NCBI RefSeq assembly: GCF_002995495.1
Contig: NZ_PVZV01000002.1
Location: forward strand, 806,001 to 870,000
Direction: 5' to 3'
DNA from: Actinocorallia populi
GTDB lineage: Bacteria; Actinomycetota; Actinomycetes; Streptosporangiales; Streptosporangiaceae
Length of the DNA: 64,000 nucleotides
In this document: piece by piece, positions 9,678 through 19,395 of the stretch
Layout of the letters: every line of letters begins with the position of its first letter
Numbering within the stretch: the stretch's first letter is position 1
Notes under the pieces: model-generated
The model's input: the letters and a program-made list of their open reading frames with translations, nothing else
Database searches by the model: none
Told to the model about the DNA's origin: nothing
Made by a program: the position numbers and the translations under genes

Positions 9678-10498
9678 TCCTTGGCGGTGACGAAGTCAAT
9701 CAGTTCTTCGACGCGCCCGAGCAGCTCCGGTTCCAGATCGGCATAAGAACGGACGGCGCCCAGGATTCTCCTCCATGCTGCACCGGTGTCGCCGGGCCAG
9801 CCAAGGCGGGCGCAGACCCCTTCCTTCCAGTCGAAGCCCTTGGGGACCTCCGGCCAGGCGCGGATGCCCAGCGCGCGGGGCTTCACCGCCTGCCAGACGT
9901 CGATGAAGGGGTGCCCGCACACCAGCACGTGCGGGCTGGTGATCCGCGCGGCGATCCGCGACTCCTTGGAGCCGGGCACGAGGTGGTCGACCAGGACGCC
10001 GAGCCTGCGCCCGGGACCCGGCTCGAACTCCTCGACGATCAGCGGCAGCTCGTCGACGCCCTCCAGGTACTCCACGGCCACGCCCTCGACCCGCAGGTCG
10101 TGCCCCCAGATCTTCTCGACGAGCTCGGCGTCGTGCACGCCCTCGACGTAGATCCGGCTCTCCAGCGCCACCCGGGCCCGGTGGTCGCGCACGTAGACCG
10201 ACCCGGACGCGCTGATCGCCGGGCCCGTCCGCCGCGGCCCCGGCCGCACGAGGGTGACGGGCCTGCCGTCGAGCAGGAATCCCGCCACCGCCAGCGGGAA
10301 GACCCGGCGCTTGCCGAACCTGTCCTCCAGGGTGACCTCGTCCTTGCCGCAGGCCACGACCGCGCCGCAGAAGCCGCTGTCGGGGTCCTCCACGACCAGG
10401 TCGCGTTCGGCCGGGATCTCGGGGATCTGGCCCTTGCGGGGCAGGCGCCAGTTCCCGGCGAGTATGTCTTCGCCATAGTCCTTGCTGCGCACGCCCAA
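9674..10498 (-). CDS. DUF3097 family protein
   Basis: The 274-residue protein matches the actinobacteria-specific DUF3097 family. It starts with a short motif (YGEDILAGNW), carries a small beta domain (EDPDSGFCGAVVACGKDEVTLEDRFGKRRVFPL), and then a Toprim-like half: SRIYVEGVHDAELVEKIWG, RLGVLVDHLVPGSKESRIA and VLVCGHPFIDVWQAVKP. The EGxxDAxLVEK and DHLVPGSKE pattern suggests a metal-binding Toprim fold acting on nucleic acid. This is inference from motif shape; no activity is established that I know of. It heads a two-gene unit with the DUF4870 gene. Confidence 0.85.
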   Translation of the reverse strand: MGVRSKDYGEDILAGNWRLPRKGQIPEIPAERDLVVEDPDSGFCGAVVACGKDEVTLEDRFGKRRVFPLAVAGFLLDGRPVTLVRPGPRRTGPAISASGSVYVRDHRARVALESRIYVEGVHDAELVEKIWGHDLRVEGVAVEYLEGVDELPLIVEEFEPGPGRRLGVLVDHLVPGSKESRIAARITSPHVLVCGHPFIDVWQAVKPRALGIRAWPEVPKGFDWKEGVCARLGWPGDTGAAWRRILGAVRSYADLEPELLGRVEELIDFVTAKE

Positions 10499-10502
10499 GA
10501 CC

Positions 10503-11318
10503 CTAACCCGAGGCGGCCAGCTGGAGGTGCCCGCGACGTACCGCGTGCAGCAGAAGGGTCGGATCGTAGGGCCACGTCCCGTCGGCCAGCGCCTTCAACG
10601 GGTCGAGGCCGGCGTCGTAGGTCTCCCGGATGCCGTGCGCGACCGCCGCGACCGCGTCCCGCTGGCGTTCGGCGAACTCCGCGCCGACGGGGGAGCCGTG
10701 GCCGGGGACGAGGAGTCCGGGGCCCAGCTCCAGCAGCCGGGTCAGGGTGATCGGCCAGTCCAGGGGGAAGCTGTCGGAGCCGTAGCAGGGCGGCCCCGAC
10801 TCCTCCACCAGGTCGCCGGCGAAGACCAGGCCGCAGTCGGGCACCCGCACGACCAGGTCGTGGCCGGTGTGGCCGCGGCCGAGGTGGTGCAGCTCCACGA
10901 CCCGGTCGCCGAGGTCGATCAGCGCGGTGCCGCCGACCAGCCGGGTCGGGGCGGTCACCGGGGTGCCCCCGACCCGGGCCGCCCAGTCGGGGTCGTCCTC
11001 GGCCATGGTGCGCCAGGCCTCGTGCTCCAGGTATCCCGGCAGATCGGGATGGCCCCAGAACGGGCCGTCGAAGGCGGCGTTGCCGAAGCAGTGGTCGAAG
11101 TGGCCGTGGGTGTTGACGATCGCGAGGGGCTCCTCGCAGCCCAGCTCACGCAGCTGTTCCCGCAGCTCAAGACCCTCGGGGACCGAGGCCCGGGTGTCGA
11201 TCAGCACCGCGCCCCGGCGTCCGGTGACCACACCCACGTTCACGTCGAATCCGCCGTACCTCCGACGGAAACACCGGTCCGCCAGTTCTTCCCAGGACAT
11301 GTCCAGACTCTCGCACAT
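10503..11318 (-). CDS. MBL-fold metallo-hydrolase
   Basis: The product (271 residues from the ATG at 11318; ATG 11300 is also possible) carries the metallo-beta-lactamase signature [12 protein letters not shown] (H-x-H-x-D-H), the third ligand in [11 protein letters not shown], the bridging Asp in [10 protein letters not shown], and the final His in LVPGHGSPV. It is therefore a two-zinc hydrolase, probably cytosolic, as no signal peptide is seen. A trailing helical region follows. It is divergent from hrcA and its start is about 25 bases from the CIRCE element. Substrate unknown. Confidence 0.85.
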   Translation of the reverse strand: MCESLDMSWEELADRCFRRRYGGFDVNVGVVTGRRGAVLIDTRASVPEGLELREQLRELGCEEPLAIVNTHGHFDHCFGNAAFDGPFWGHPDLPGYLEHEAWRTMAEDDPDWAARVGGTPVTAPTRLVGGTALIDLGDRVVELHHLGRGHTGHDLVVRVPDCGLVFAGDLVEESGPPCYGSDSFPLDWPITLTRLLELGPGLLVPGHGSPVGAEFAERQRDAVAAVAHGIRETYDAGLDPLKALADGTWPYDPTLLLHAVRRGHLQLAASG

Positions 11319-11343
11319 CGACTTCGCCCGCCGGGACCGTACA

Positions 11344-11372
11344 CTTGGCACTCATAGACTGGGAGTGCCAAG
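11344..11372 (+). promoter_or_regulatory. CIRCE operator for HrcA
   Basis: CTTGGCACTC-N9-GAGTGCCAAG is a perfect 10-bp inverted repeat. It matches the CIRCE consensus (TTAGCACTC-N9-GAGTGCTAA) at 16 of 18 arm positions, with both changes compensated. It sits just before the hrcA ribosome-binding site, so HrcA should repress its own operon until heat shock. Confidence 0.95.
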
Positions 11373-11387
11373 CAGGAGGTGAGCGCG

Positions 11388-12401
11388 TTGCTGGACGATC
11401 GCAAGCTGGCCATCCTTCGCGCCATCGTCGAGGACTACGTCTCCACCAACGAGCCGGTGGGCTCCAAGGCACTGGCCGAACGCCACGCCCTGGGCGTCTC
11501 ACCGGCCACTGTGCGCAACGACATGGCCGTCCTGGAGGAGCAGGGGTACATCACCCAGCCCCACACCAGCGCCGGCCGCATCCCCACGGACAAGGGCTAC
11601 CGGCTGTTCGTCGACAGGCTTTCGACGATCAAGCCGCTGTCGGCGGCGGAGCGCCGGGCCATCGAGACCTTCCTGGGCGGCGCCTACGACCTGGACGAGG
11701 TGGTCTCGCGCACGGTCCGGCTGCTGGCGCAGCTGACCAGGCAGGTCGCCGTGGTGCAGTACCCGTCGCTGATCCGCTCCTCGGTCCGGCACATCGAGCT
11801 GGTCCCGGTGGCGGCGGGGCGGCTGCTGCTCATCCTGATCACCGACACCGGGCGGGTCGAGCAGCGGCTCGTGGAGACCTCCGGCGAGCTCGCCGAGGAC
11901 TCCGTGGCGCAGTTGCGGGCGCTGCTGAACGCGTGCCTGGACGGGCGCTCGTTCGGCGAGGTCCCGCTGGCCGTGGCCGACCTGCCCGACCGGGTGCCCG
12001 CCGAGGACCGGCCGGTGGCCGTGGCGGTGCTGTCGGTCCTGCTGGAGACCCTGGTCGAACGGAACGAAGAGAAGATCGTCTTCGCGGGCGCGGCCAACCT
12101 CGCGCTCGGCGGCTTCTCGCAGGGCCTCCGGGACGTGCTGGAGGCACTGGAAGAACAGGTGGTGCTGATGCGCCTGCTCGGGGAGGCCGGGGACCCGGCT
12201 ACCCTGACGGTGCGGATCGGCGCCGAGAACCAGCTCGAGGGGCTGCATTCCGCGTCCGTGGTCGCCGCGGGCTACGGCATGGACGGGCAGGCACTGGCCC
12301 GGCTCGGGGTTCTCGGACCCACCCGAATGGACTACCCAGGAACGATGGGAGCGGTACGCGCTGTGGCACGTTACGTCGGTCAGATTCTGGCGGGATCGTA
12401 G
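11388..12401 (+). CDS. hrcA: Heat-inducible transcription repressor HrcA
   Basis: HrcA binds CIRCE and represses chaperone genes. The N-terminal winged helix is clear: [23 protein letters not shown], then [41 protein letters not shown]-like sensor domain and the C-terminal [20 protein letters not shown] follow. I chose TTG 11388 because AGGAGG lies at the right distance and the protein then begins [13 protein letters not shown] as in the family. GTG 11379 lies inside the ribosome-binding site and would add three residues. The stop overlaps the dnaJ start by one base (TAGTG). Confidence 0.95.
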   Translation: MLDDRKLAILRAIVEDYVSTNEPVGSKALAERHALGVSPATVRNDMAVLEEQGYITQPHTSAGRIPTDKGYRLFVDRLSTIKPLSAAERRAIETFLGGAYDLDEVVSRTVRLLAQLTRQVAVVQYPSLIRSSVRHIELVPVAAGRLLLILITDTGRVEQRLVETSGELAEDSVAQLRALLNACLDGRSFGEVPLAVADLPDRVPAEDRPVAVAVLSVLLETLVERNEEKIVFAGAANLALGGFSQGLRDVLEALEEQVVLMRLLGEAGDPATLTVRIGAENQLEGLHSASVVAAGYGMDGQALARLGVLGPTRMDYPGTMGAVRAVARYVGQILAGS

Positions 12402-13525
12402 TGCGCGACTACTACGCCACCCTCGGGGTGAGCCGCAACGCCACCCCGGACGAGATCAAGAAGGCATACCGCCGGCTCGCCCGTGAACTCCACCCGGACG
12501 TCAATCCCGACGCCGAGAGCCAGGAGAAGTTCAAGGAGGTCACGCAGGCCTACGAGGTGCTGTCGGACCCCAAGAAACGGGAGATGCACGACCTGGGCGC
12601 CGACCCGTTCGGCTCCTCGATGGGCGGCGGGGGCGCCGGCTTCGGGGCGGGCTTCCCGTTCAGCGACATCATGGACACCCTCTTCGGGACGGCCAGCGCC
12701 CGCGGGCCGCGTTCGCGCGCCCGCCGGGGCCGCAACGCCACCCTGCGGGTCGAGCTGGACCTGGCGGAGACGGCGTTCGGCACCACCCGCGAGCTGACCA
12801 TCGACACCGCGACGGTCTGCGGGGCCTGCACCGGCTCGGGGGCCGCCGCGGGCAGCCACCCCGACACGTGCGAGATGTGCCACGGCCGGGGCGAGATCCA
12901 GCAGGTCCAGCGGAGCTTCCTCGGCCAGGTCATGACGTCCCGGCCGTGCCCCCAGTGCGGCGGCTACGGCAGCGTGATCCGCAACCCCTGCCCGGAGTGC
13001 GCGGGCGACGGGCGGGTGCGCACCCAGCGCACGATCAAGGTCAAGATCCCCGCGGGCGTCGAGCACGGCACCCACATCCAGCTCGCCGGCGAGGGCGAGG
13101 TCGGCCCCGGCGGGGGCCCGCCCGGCGACCTCTTCCTGGAGATCGTCGAACGCCCCCACGCGATCTTCGAGCGGGAGGGCGACGACCTGCACTGCACCGT
13201 GCAGATCCCGATGACCGCGGCCGCCCTGGGCACCTCGGTCGTCATCGAGACCCTCGACGGCCCCGAGGACGTCGACATCCGGCCCGGCACCCAGTCCGGC
13301 CAGGTGATCCCCCTGTACGGCAGGGGCGCCCAGCACCTCAACGCCAGCGGCCGGGGCGACCTGATGATCCACGTCAACGTCGAGACCCCGGCCAAGCTCG
13401 ACCCCGCCCAGGAGGAGCTCCTGCGCGAGCTGGCCCGCCTGCGCGGCGAGGAGCGCCCCCCCGGCAAGTTCGCCCCGGGCCAGCAGGGCTTCTTCTCCCG
13501 CCTCCGGGACGCCTTCAACGGCTGA
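12401..13525 (+). CDS. dnaJ: Chaperone protein DnaJ (second, HrcA-linked type)
   Basis: The 374-residue protein has a J domain (residues 1-65, with the HPD motif in [11 protein letters not shown]), a Gly/Phe-rich linker ([15 protein letters not shown]), four zinc-binding repeats ([32 protein letters not shown]), and the C-terminal substrate-binding domains. It stimulates DnaK ATPase and holds unfolded proteins. Translational coupling to hrcA and the upstream CIRCE place it under HrcA control. The hrcA-linked position is that of the DnaJ2-type paralog of actinobacteria. Confidence 0.95.
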   Translation: MRDYYATLGVSRNATPDEIKKAYRRLARELHPDVNPDAESQEKFKEVTQAYEVLSDPKKREMHDLGADPFGSSMGGGGAGFGAGFPFSDIMDTLFGTASARGPRSRARRGRNATLRVELDLAETAFGTTRELTIDTATVCGACTGSGAAAGSHPDTCEMCHGRGEIQQVQRSFLGQVMTSRPCPQCGGYGSVIRNPCPECAGDGRVRTQRTIKVKIPAGVEHGTHIQLAGEGEVGPGGGPPGDLFLEIVERPHAIFEREGDDLHCTVQIPMTAAALGTSVVIETLDGPEDVDIRPGTQSGQVIPLYGRGAQHLNASGRGDLMIHVNVETPAKLDPAQEELLRELARLRGEERPPGKFAPGQQGFFSRLRDAFNG

Positions 13526-13573
13526 AGAGCCGAGGTCGCCGACGCCTACCACGACGGCTACCACGACCCCTGA

Positions 13574-13603
13574 CAGGGCCGCCCGCTCCCGCGGGCGGCC
13601 CTG
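13574..13603 (+). terminator. Hairpin terminator after dnaJ
   Basis: A perfect 13-bp GC-rich stem (CAGGGCCGCCCGC and its complement) with a TCCC loop is followed by TTCCGTTTC. It lies about 50 bases after the dnaJ stop. Confidence 0.78.
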
Positions 13604-13758
13604 TTCCGTTTCGGCTCCCGCCGCGCCGCTCGCAGGAGCTGCTGGTGCCGACCGCGACGGACAGCGGGGCAAAAGGCTCCACGGGCTCTCCGAACGGGGT
13701 GACCGGGGGTTTTCCCCAGGGGACCGGGCGAAGGAGCGGCGGCTGGGAGGATGGAGGG

Positions 13759-14496
13759 GTGAGTGCTCCGGTTTTCGTGGTGGACAGAGATGTGCTGGCG
13801 GGCGCGGGCGGCAGGGTGGTGCTGGAGGGCGCCGAAGGGCGGCACGCGGCGACGGTGCAGCGGCTCCGGGTGGGGGAGGAGGTCGTGCTCACCGACGGCG
13901 AGGGGGGCCGGGGGCTGTGCTCGGTGGTGTCGGCCGGGCGTGACCGGCTGGAGCTGGAGGTGCTCGAGCGCCGGGACGAGCCGCCGCCCTCGCCGCGGAT
14001 CACGGTGGTGCAGGCGCTGCCCAAGGGGGAGCGGGGGGAGCTGGCCGTGGAGGTGATGACCGAGGCCGGGGTGGACGGGATCGTGCCGTGGTCGGCGAGC
14101 CGGTCGATCACGCAGTGGCGGCCCGAGCGGCGGGAGAAGGCGCTCGGGCGGTGGCGCAACGCGGCACGGGAGGCGGCCAAGCAGTCCCGCCGCAGCCGCT
14201 TCCCGGTGGTGGCCGACCTGGCCGCCACGGCGCGGGTGGCGGAGCTGCTGGAGCGCGCGGAGCTGGCGCTGGTCCTGCACGAGGAGGCCGCCGAGCCGCT
14301 CAGCGCCGTCCCCGTCGAAGGAGTCGGCGAGATCGTGCTGGTGGTGGGGCCCGAGGGCGGCGTCAGCCCCGAGGAGCTGGAGGTCTTCACCCGCGCGGGC
14401 GCCCGGCCCGTGCTCCTGGGCCCGACGGTCCTGCGCACCTCCACCGCAGGCGTCGCCGCGGCCTCGGTCCTGATGGCCCGCACCGGCCGCTGGTGA
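13759..14496 (+). CDS. rsmE: 16S rRNA (uracil(1498)-N(3))-methyltransferase
   Basis: The 245-residue product is an RsmE SPOUT methyltransferase. An N-terminal PUA-like domain (residues 1-70, EGRHAATVQRLRVGEEVVLTDGEG) is followed by the knotted SAM-binding domain with VQALPKGERGELAVEVMTEAGVDGIVPW, LVVGPEGGVSPEE, LLGPTVLRTSTAGVAA. It methylates U1498 of 16S rRNA. GTG 13759 is preceded by GGGAGG at eight bases. The gene keeps the common order hrcA-dnaJ-rsmE ahead of phoH, although sigma-factor and HIT genes sit in between. Confidence 0.93.
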   Translation: MSAPVFVVDRDVLAGAGGRVVLEGAEGRHAATVQRLRVGEEVVLTDGEGGRGLCSVVSAGRDRLELEVLERRDEPPPSPRITVVQALPKGERGELAVEVMTEAGVDGIVPWSASRSITQWRPERREKALGRWRNAAREAAKQSRRSRFPVVADLAATARVAELLERAELALVLHEEAAEPLSAVPVEGVGEIVLVVGPEGGVSPEELEVFTRAGARPVLLGPTVLRTSTAGVAAASVLMARTGRW

Positions 14497-14539
14497 CCCC
14501 GGGGCCCGGAGGCCGGGCCAGGGGTGCCCTGATCCTCGG

Positions 14540-15322
14540 TCAGTTCGGCGGCGGGACGGTGGTGCTCGGGGTGGGGAGCGTGGGGAGGCCGCCGGTGGGG
14601 CCGGGCGGGACGGCGGGGGAGGCGGGGGCGCTCGAGGGCGTCGGGGTGGGGGACGGGCGGGCGCCGCGGTCGGCGGGCGGGGTGGGCTCGGCGGCGGCCG
14701 AGGGGGCTGCGGGCGGCGCGGTGGACGGGGCGGCGGTCCCGGGGCAGTCGGGGGCCGCGGCGCCCTCGGAGAAGGCGGTCGTGGGGGACGGGTCGGGCGT
14801 GGCCGTGGCCGGAGGCGTGGGCGGCGCGGTCGAGGCGGTCGGGGTGGCCGAAGGCGGGGCGGACGGCGTGGGGGTGCCGCCGGTGGGGGTGCCGCGGCCG
14901 GGGGAGGGCGGTGCGGGAGCCCGGCCGGAAGAGGTGCCGGGCGGGCACTCGGGGGAGGCCGGGACGGCGGGACGGCTGCCGGGAGCCGCTGAGGAGCCGG
15001 TGGGTGGGGTCGTGGCCGGGGTGGACGGGGCGGACTTGGGCAGGGGTTCCCCGCCGGTCTCGCGGGGGCTGCCGACCGAGGTGATGCGGTCGATGGCCGC
15101 GGGGGAGGCGGTCACGGCCACGGCGGCCATGGTGACCGCGGCGGCGCCCGCCAGCAGCGGGCCCTTCCAGCCGCCGGTGAACCGCGACCACAGGCCCGGG
15201 CGGCGCGCCGCGGCGGTGCGCTCCCTGATGCGCTGCAGCCCGTCGGGCGCGGGCACGACCTGTTCGGCCTCCGCGTGCAGGGCCCCGCGGAGGCGGTCGG
15301 CGTGGAAGTCGCCGGGGGTCAA
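14540..15322 (-). CDS. Membrane protein with Pro/Ser/Thr-rich outer region, paired with SigE-type sigma factor
   Basis: The 260-residue product begins (TTG) LTPGDFHADRLRGALHAEAEQVVPAPDGLQRIRERT, a cytosolic helical segment. One membrane helix follows (about residues 55-75, GPLLAGAAAVTMAAVAV), then about 170 residues of Pro/Ala/Ser/Thr-rich sequence with few charges. Its start overlaps the sigma-factor stop (TTGA), so the pair is co-translated. This pairing and layout suggest a partner or anti-sigma-like protein, but no zinc-binding anti-sigma motif (H-x3-C-x2-C) is visible. Function is inferred from context only. Confidence 0.7.
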   Translation of the reverse strand: MTPGDFHADRLRGALHAEAEQVVPAPDGLQRIRERTAAARRPGLWSRFTGGWKGPLLAGAAAVTMAAVAVTASPAAIDRITSVGSPRETGGEPLPKSAPSTPATTPPTGSSAAPGSRPAVPASPECPPGTSSGRAPAPPSPGRGTPTGGTPTPSAPPSATPTASTAPPTPPATATPDPSPTTAFSEGAAAPDCPGTAAPSTAPPAAPSAAAEPTPPADRGARPSPTPTPSSAPASPAVPPGPTGGLPTLPTPSTTVPPPN

Positions 15323-15897
15323 GATTGCTGCTCCAGGACGTTGCGGAGCGCGGCCATCCCGCGCGCCGTGTGGCTCTTCACCGCGCCGCGGCTGATGCCC
15401 ATGGCGTCGGCGATCTGCGCTTCGGACAGGTCGGCGTAGTAACGCAGCACCAGCGCCTCCCGCTGCCGGGTGGGCAGGGTGTGCAAAGCCTTGATCACGG
15501 CGGCCCGCTCCAGCTCGATGATGGCGCCGGTCTCGGCGCTCTGCACGTCCGGCAGCCCCTTGGGCGCGTACTTCTCCACCACCGCGCGGTGCCGCAGCAC
15601 CGAACGGGCGCGGTTGACCACGGACTGGCGCAGGTACGAGAGCGCCTTGTCGGGGTCGCGCAGCCGGCGGAAGGCGCCGTGCATGGCCACGAAGGCGTCC
15701 TGCACGACCTCCTCGGCGGTCGCCTGGTCGCGGACGAGCAGCGTCGCCAGCCGGACCAGGGGGCGGTACTGGCTGCCGTACAGCTCCGTCACCGCCCGGT
15801 CGGCGTCCCACGCCGCCATCGCGGACGGCGCCACCAGGAGGGTCTCGGTCACGTCGTTGGGACGTGCGCCTTCGTCCTCCGGTTTACCCCACCGCAT
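15319..15897 (-). CDS. SigE-family RNA polymerase sigma factor (ECF-like)
   Basis: The 192-residue protein has a sigma region 2 (YGSQYRPLVRLATLLVRDQATAEEVVQDAFVAMHGAFRRL, then ALSYLRQSVVNRARSVLR) and a region 4 helix-turn-helix (LPTRQREALVLRYYADLSEAQIADAMGISRGAVKSHTARGMAALR). This is the actinobacterial SigE family of small group IV sigma factors. It recruits RNA polymerase to a specific promoter set, which cannot be read here. The start at 15897 is tentative; a GTG at MTETLLV would remove 15 residues. The downstream membrane protein is translationally coupled. Confidence 0.9.
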   Translation of the reverse strand: MRWGKPEDEGARPNDVTETLLVAPSAMAAWDADRAVTELYGSQYRPLVRLATLLVRDQATAEEVVQDAFVAMHGAFRRLRDPDKALSYLRQSVVNRARSVLRHRAVVEKYAPKGLPDVQSAETGAIIELERAAVIKALHTLPTRQREALVLRYYADLSEAQIADAMGISRGAVKSHTARGMAALRNVLEQQS

Positions 15898-16132
15898 CTG
15901 ATCGTCCAGCCCCGGTCACTCCTCCACCCCCCTCCGGGCGGTCGGGGGACCGCCGGGAGCGGGGCGACCCCGTCGCGAAAGAACCGGGCGCAACCCCCTC
16001 GCGCCGACGGGCAGGGGGGTTCACGCCGCCAGGCCACCATAACCAGAGCGGGCCCCGCCGCGCGTGCGAGTGCGGCATCGGAGGGCTCCAAGATCTCGAT
16101 AGCATGCCCCTGAAGACTCGGACGGAGGCGAC

Positions 16133-16471
16133 GTGGACTGTCTGTTCTGCAAGATCATTGCCGGTGAGGTCCCCGCGGAGGTGGTCAGGGAGGGCGAGCG
16201 CACGCTGGCCTTCCGCGACATCAACCCGCAGGCCCCGGTGCACGTCCTGGTGGTCCCCAAGGACCACCACGAGAATTTCGCGGCGCTGTCGGCCGATCCG
16301 GAGGCGCTGGCGGAGCTGGCGGCCGAGGCGGGGCGGGTGGCCGAGGACGAGGGGGTCGCCGGCACGGGGTACCGGGTGATCTTCAATACCGGCGCGGGCG
16401 CCGGCCAGACGGTCTTCCACGTGCACGCCCACGTCCTGGGCGGCCGCGGTCTCAACTGGCCGCCCGGCTGA
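16133..16471 (+). CDS. HIT family protein (histidine triad nucleotide-binding)
   Basis: The 112-residue HIT protein starts M(V)DCLFCKIIAGEVPAEVV and ends with the triad FHVHAHVLGGR (H-x-H-x-H), which contains the catalytic histidine. HINT proteins hydrolyse nucleoside phosphoramidates such as AMP-lysine. The Cys-x2-Cys at the N-terminus can help bind zinc. GTG 16133 is preceded by GGAGGCGAC. It lies 80 bases before phoH on the same strand. Confidence 0.92.
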   Translation: MDCLFCKIIAGEVPAEVVREGERTLAFRDINPQAPVHVLVVPKDHHENFAALSADPEALAELAAEAGRVAEDEGVAGTGYRVIFNTGAGAGQTVFHVHAHVLGGRGLNWPPG

Positions 16472-16550
16472 AAAAGGGGTCGGCGATCATGCACCGCCCT
16501 CGGTACCATGGGCCTCAGGGAACAAAGGATCCGCAGATCAGAGGGGCTCA

Positions 16551-17594
16551 GTGGCCGTTTCAGGCCGGCAGATGACCGAATCACAGAATTCCACCCAGAA
16601 CGGTGCGCGCTCCCAGATCAAGATCGTGGTGCCCGACGAGCAGTCGATGGTGGCGCTGCTCGGGTCCCGCGACGAGCTGCTGGCCGTGATCGAGCGGGCC
16701 TTCAACAGCGACATCCACGTCCGCGGCAACGAGATCACCGTCACCGGCGGCTCCGAGCCGGAACTGGTGGCCAAGCTCTTCGGCGAGATGGTGACCCTGC
16801 TGCGCAGGGGCGCGACGCTGACCCCCGAGTCGGTGGAGCGCAGCGTGTCGATGCTGCGGGCCTCCGCCCGGCCCGCGGAGGTCCTCAGCCACGACATCCT
16901 CTCCTCCCGCGGCCGCACGATCCGCCCCAAGACCGTCAACCAGAAGCGCTACGTCGACGCGATCGACCAGCACACGGTCGTCTTCGGCATCGGCCCCGCC
17001 GGCACCGGCAAGACCTACCTGGCGATGGCCAAGGCCGTGAAGGCGCTGCAGGAGAAGAAGGTCAACCGGATCATCCTCACCCGCCCGGCGGTCGAGGCCG
17101 GCGAGCGGCTGGGCTTCCTGCCCGGCACGCTCTACGAGAAGATCGACCCGTACCTGCGCCCGCTGTACGACGCCCTGCACGACATGGTCGACCCGGGCTC
17201 GATCCCGCAGCTGATGCAGGCCGGGACGATCGAGGTGGCCCCGCTGGCCTACATGCGCGGCCGGACGCTGAACGACTCCTTCATCATCCTGGACGAGGCG
17301 CAGAACACGTCGCCCGAGCAGATGAAGATGTTCCTCACCCGGCTGGGCTTCGCCTCCAAGATCGTGGTCACCGGCGACGTGACGCAGGTGGACCTCCCGT
17401 CGGGCTCGCGCAGCGGCCTGGCGGTCGTCCAGGACATCCTGAAGGACGTCGACGACATCTACTTCTGCCGGCTGAGCAGCACCGACGTGGTGCGCCACCG
17501 GCTGGTCACCGACATCGTCGACGCCTACGAGCGCTACGACGCCGACCAACCCGCCGACCAGCGCCCCGCGCGGCGCGAACGGGGGCGAAGATGA
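16551..17594 (+). CDS. phoH: PhoH-like P-loop ATPase
   Basis: The 347-residue protein has an N-terminal KH-like region (residues 25-100), then the PhoH ATPase core: Walker [16 protein letters not shown], the [20 protein letters not shown] segment, Walker [25 protein letters not shown], and [12 protein letters not shown]. PhoH proteins are predicted RNA-associated ATPases; position next to ybeY supports a link to rRNA maturation. GTG 16551 follows GAGGGG at a good distance. It overlaps ybeY by four bases (ATGA). Confidence 0.93.
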   Translation: MAVSGRQMTESQNSTQNGARSQIKIVVPDEQSMVALLGSRDELLAVIERAFNSDIHVRGNEITVTGGSEPELVAKLFGEMVTLLRRGATLTPESVERSVSMLRASARPAEVLSHDILSSRGRTIRPKTVNQKRYVDAIDQHTVVFGIGPAGTGKTYLAMAKAVKALQEKKVNRIILTRPAVEAGERLGFLPGTLYEKIDPYLRPLYDALHDMVDPGSIPQLMQAGTIEVAPLAYMRGRTLNDSFIILDEAQNTSPEQMKMFLTRLGFASKIVVTGDVTQVDLPSGSRSGLAVVQDILKDVDDIYFCRLSSTDVVRHRLVTDIVDAYERYDADQPADQRPARRERGRR

Positions 17595-18058
17595 GCATCG
17601 AGGTCCTCAACGAGTCCGGCGCCCCCGCCGACGAGGAGACCCTGGTCCGGGTGGCCCGGCACGTGCTGGACGGCATGCAGATCCACCCGCTGGCGGAGCT
17701 GTCGCTGCTGCTGGTGGACGAGGAGGCGATGCGGGAGCTCAACCTCAAGTGGATGGGCGAGGACAAGCCGACGGACGTGCTGGCCTTCCCGATGGACGAG
17801 CTGCGCCCCGGCCACCTGTCGGGCGGCTCGGAGGACGGCGAGGCCGATCCGGGCCTGCTGGGCGACGTGGTGCTGTGCCCGGCGGTGGCCGAGCGCCAGG
17901 CACGCCAGGCCGGCCACGGCACGCAGGACGAGCTGGAGCTGCTGTGCACCCACGGCATCCTGCACCTGCTGGGCTATGACCACGCCGAGCCGGAAGAGCA
18001 CGCCGAGATGTTCGGCCTGCAGGCCAGGCTGCTGGAGAGCTGGCGGGAGTCGCGCTGA
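17591..18058 (+). CDS. ybeY: Endoribonuclease YbeY (rRNA maturation factor)
   Basis: The 155-residue protein carries the YbeY zinc motif [11 protein letters not shown] (H-x3-H-x5-H) near the C-terminus and the conserved [24 protein letters not shown]. YbeY acts in 16S rRNA 3' processing and ribosome quality control. It is co-translated with phoH (ATGA overlap) and its stop overlaps the start region of the CorC-like gene, so the three form one unit. Confidence 0.95.
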   Translation: MSIEVLNESGAPADEETLVRVARHVLDGMQIHPLAELSLLLVDEEAMRELNLKWMGEDKPTDVLAFPMDELRPGHLSGGSEDGEADPGLLGDVVLCPAVAERQARQAGHGTQDELELLCTHGILHLLGYDHAEPEEHAEMFGLQARLLESWRESR

Positions 18059-19323
18059 GCACCACCCAGCTGTGGATGATCGGGACCTCGGTCGCGCTGG
18101 TCGTCCTGGCCGGCCTGTTCGCCGGCATGGAGACCGCGCTGACCCGGGTGTCCCGGGTCCGGGTCGCCGAGCTGGACTCCCCCCGCCTGTCGGAGGTGGT
18201 GGCCGACCCGGCCCGCTACGTCAACCTGCTCCTGCTGCTGCGCACCTCGTGCGAGCTGGCCGCCACGGTGATCGTGGCGGACCTGTGCATCGGCTGGCTG
18301 GACGAGACGTGGCGCGCCTACGTCACCGCCGCGGTGATCATGATCCTGGCCAGCTACATCGTGGTGGGGGTCGGCCCGCGCACCCTGGCCATCCAGCACG
18401 CGGGCCGGGTGGCGCTGGTCGGCGCGCTGGTCATGCACCCGCTGGTGCGGGTGCTGGGCCCGCTGCCGCGGGTGCTGATCCTGCTGGGCAACGCCCTGAC
18501 GCCCGGCAAGGGCTTTCGCGAGGGCCCGTTCGCCACCGAGGCCGAGCTGCGCGACCTGGTCGACCTGGCCGAGCAGCGCAGGCTGATCGAGCCGGACGAG
18601 CGGGAGATGATCCACTCGGTGTTCGAGCTGGGCGACACCCTGGTCCGCGAGGTCATGGTGCCGCGCACCGACATCGTGTTCATCGAGCGCGACAAGACCT
18701 TGCGCCAGTGCCTGTCGCTGTCGTTGCGCTCGGGGTTCTCCCGCATCCCGGTGACGGGCGAGAACGAGGACGACGTGGTGGGCGTGGCCTACCTCAAGGA
18801 CGTCGTGCGGCGGCTGCACGAGACCCCGGCGCAGGAGACGGCGCGGGTCGGCGAGCTGATGCGCCCGGCGACGTACGTGCCGGACTCCAAGCCGATCGAC
18901 GACCTGCTGCGCGAGATGCAGGCACGGCAGATCCACGTGGCGATCGTGATCGACGAGTACGGCGGGACGGCGGGACTGGTCACCATCGAGGACATCCTCG
19001 AGGAGATCGTCGGGGAGATCACCGACGAGTACGACAACGAGCTGCCCCGGGTGGAGACGCTGCCCGACGGCGGGCTGCGGGTCACCGCCCGGATGGGCGT
19101 GGAGGAGCTCGCCGAGCTGTGCGACGTGGAGATCGACGTCGAGGACGTGGAGACCGTCGGCGGGCTGCTGGCGCACGCGCTGGGCCGGGTGGCGATCGCC
19201 GGCTCCACCGCCGAGGTGGCGGGGCTGCGGCTGACGGCCGAGAGCCTGGCAGGGCGGCGCAACCGCATCGGCACCGTCCTGGTCGAGCGGCTGCCGCACC
19301 GGGAGTCTTCCGGCGCGGAGTGA
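18055..19323 (+). CDS. HlyC/CorC family transporter-associated protein with CBS pair
   Basis: The protein (about 415-422 residues) has a DUF21/CNNM-like membrane domain (four hydrophobic segments, residues 1-140), then two CBS domains ([39 protein letters not shown] with [23 protein letters not shown]), and a C-terminal CorC/HlyC domain ([16 protein letters not shown]). It probably takes part in Mg2+ or Co2+ homeostasis. ATG 18076 is the first standard start. A CTG at 18055 would overlap the ybeY stop and give [11 protein letters not shown] extend the entry to it because no ribosome-binding site lies before 18076. Start is uncertain. Confidence 0.85.
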   Translation: MSTTQLWMIGTSVALVVLAGLFAGMETALTRVSRVRVAELDSPRLSEVVADPARYVNLLLLLRTSCELAATVIVADLCIGWLDETWRAYVTAAVIMILASYIVVGVGPRTLAIQHAGRVALVGALVMHPLVRVLGPLPRVLILLGNALTPGKGFREGPFATEAELRDLVDLAEQRRLIEPDEREMIHSVFELGDTLVREVMVPRTDIVFIERDKTLRQCLSLSLRSGFSRIPVTGENEDDVVGVAYLKDVVRRLHETPAQETARVGELMRPATYVPDSKPIDDLLREMQARQIHVAIVIDEYGGTAGLVTIEDILEEIVGEITDEYDNELPRVETLPDGGLRVTARMGVEELAELCDVEIDVEDVETVGGLLAHALGRVAIAGSTAEVAGLRLTAESLAGRRNRIGTVLVERLPHRESSGAE

Positions 19324-19395
19324 CGAGCCGCAGGATTGACGCGCCTCCTCCCGGGAACGATCTTCTTCGCCATCGGGAGGATTCGGGGGATTCCC

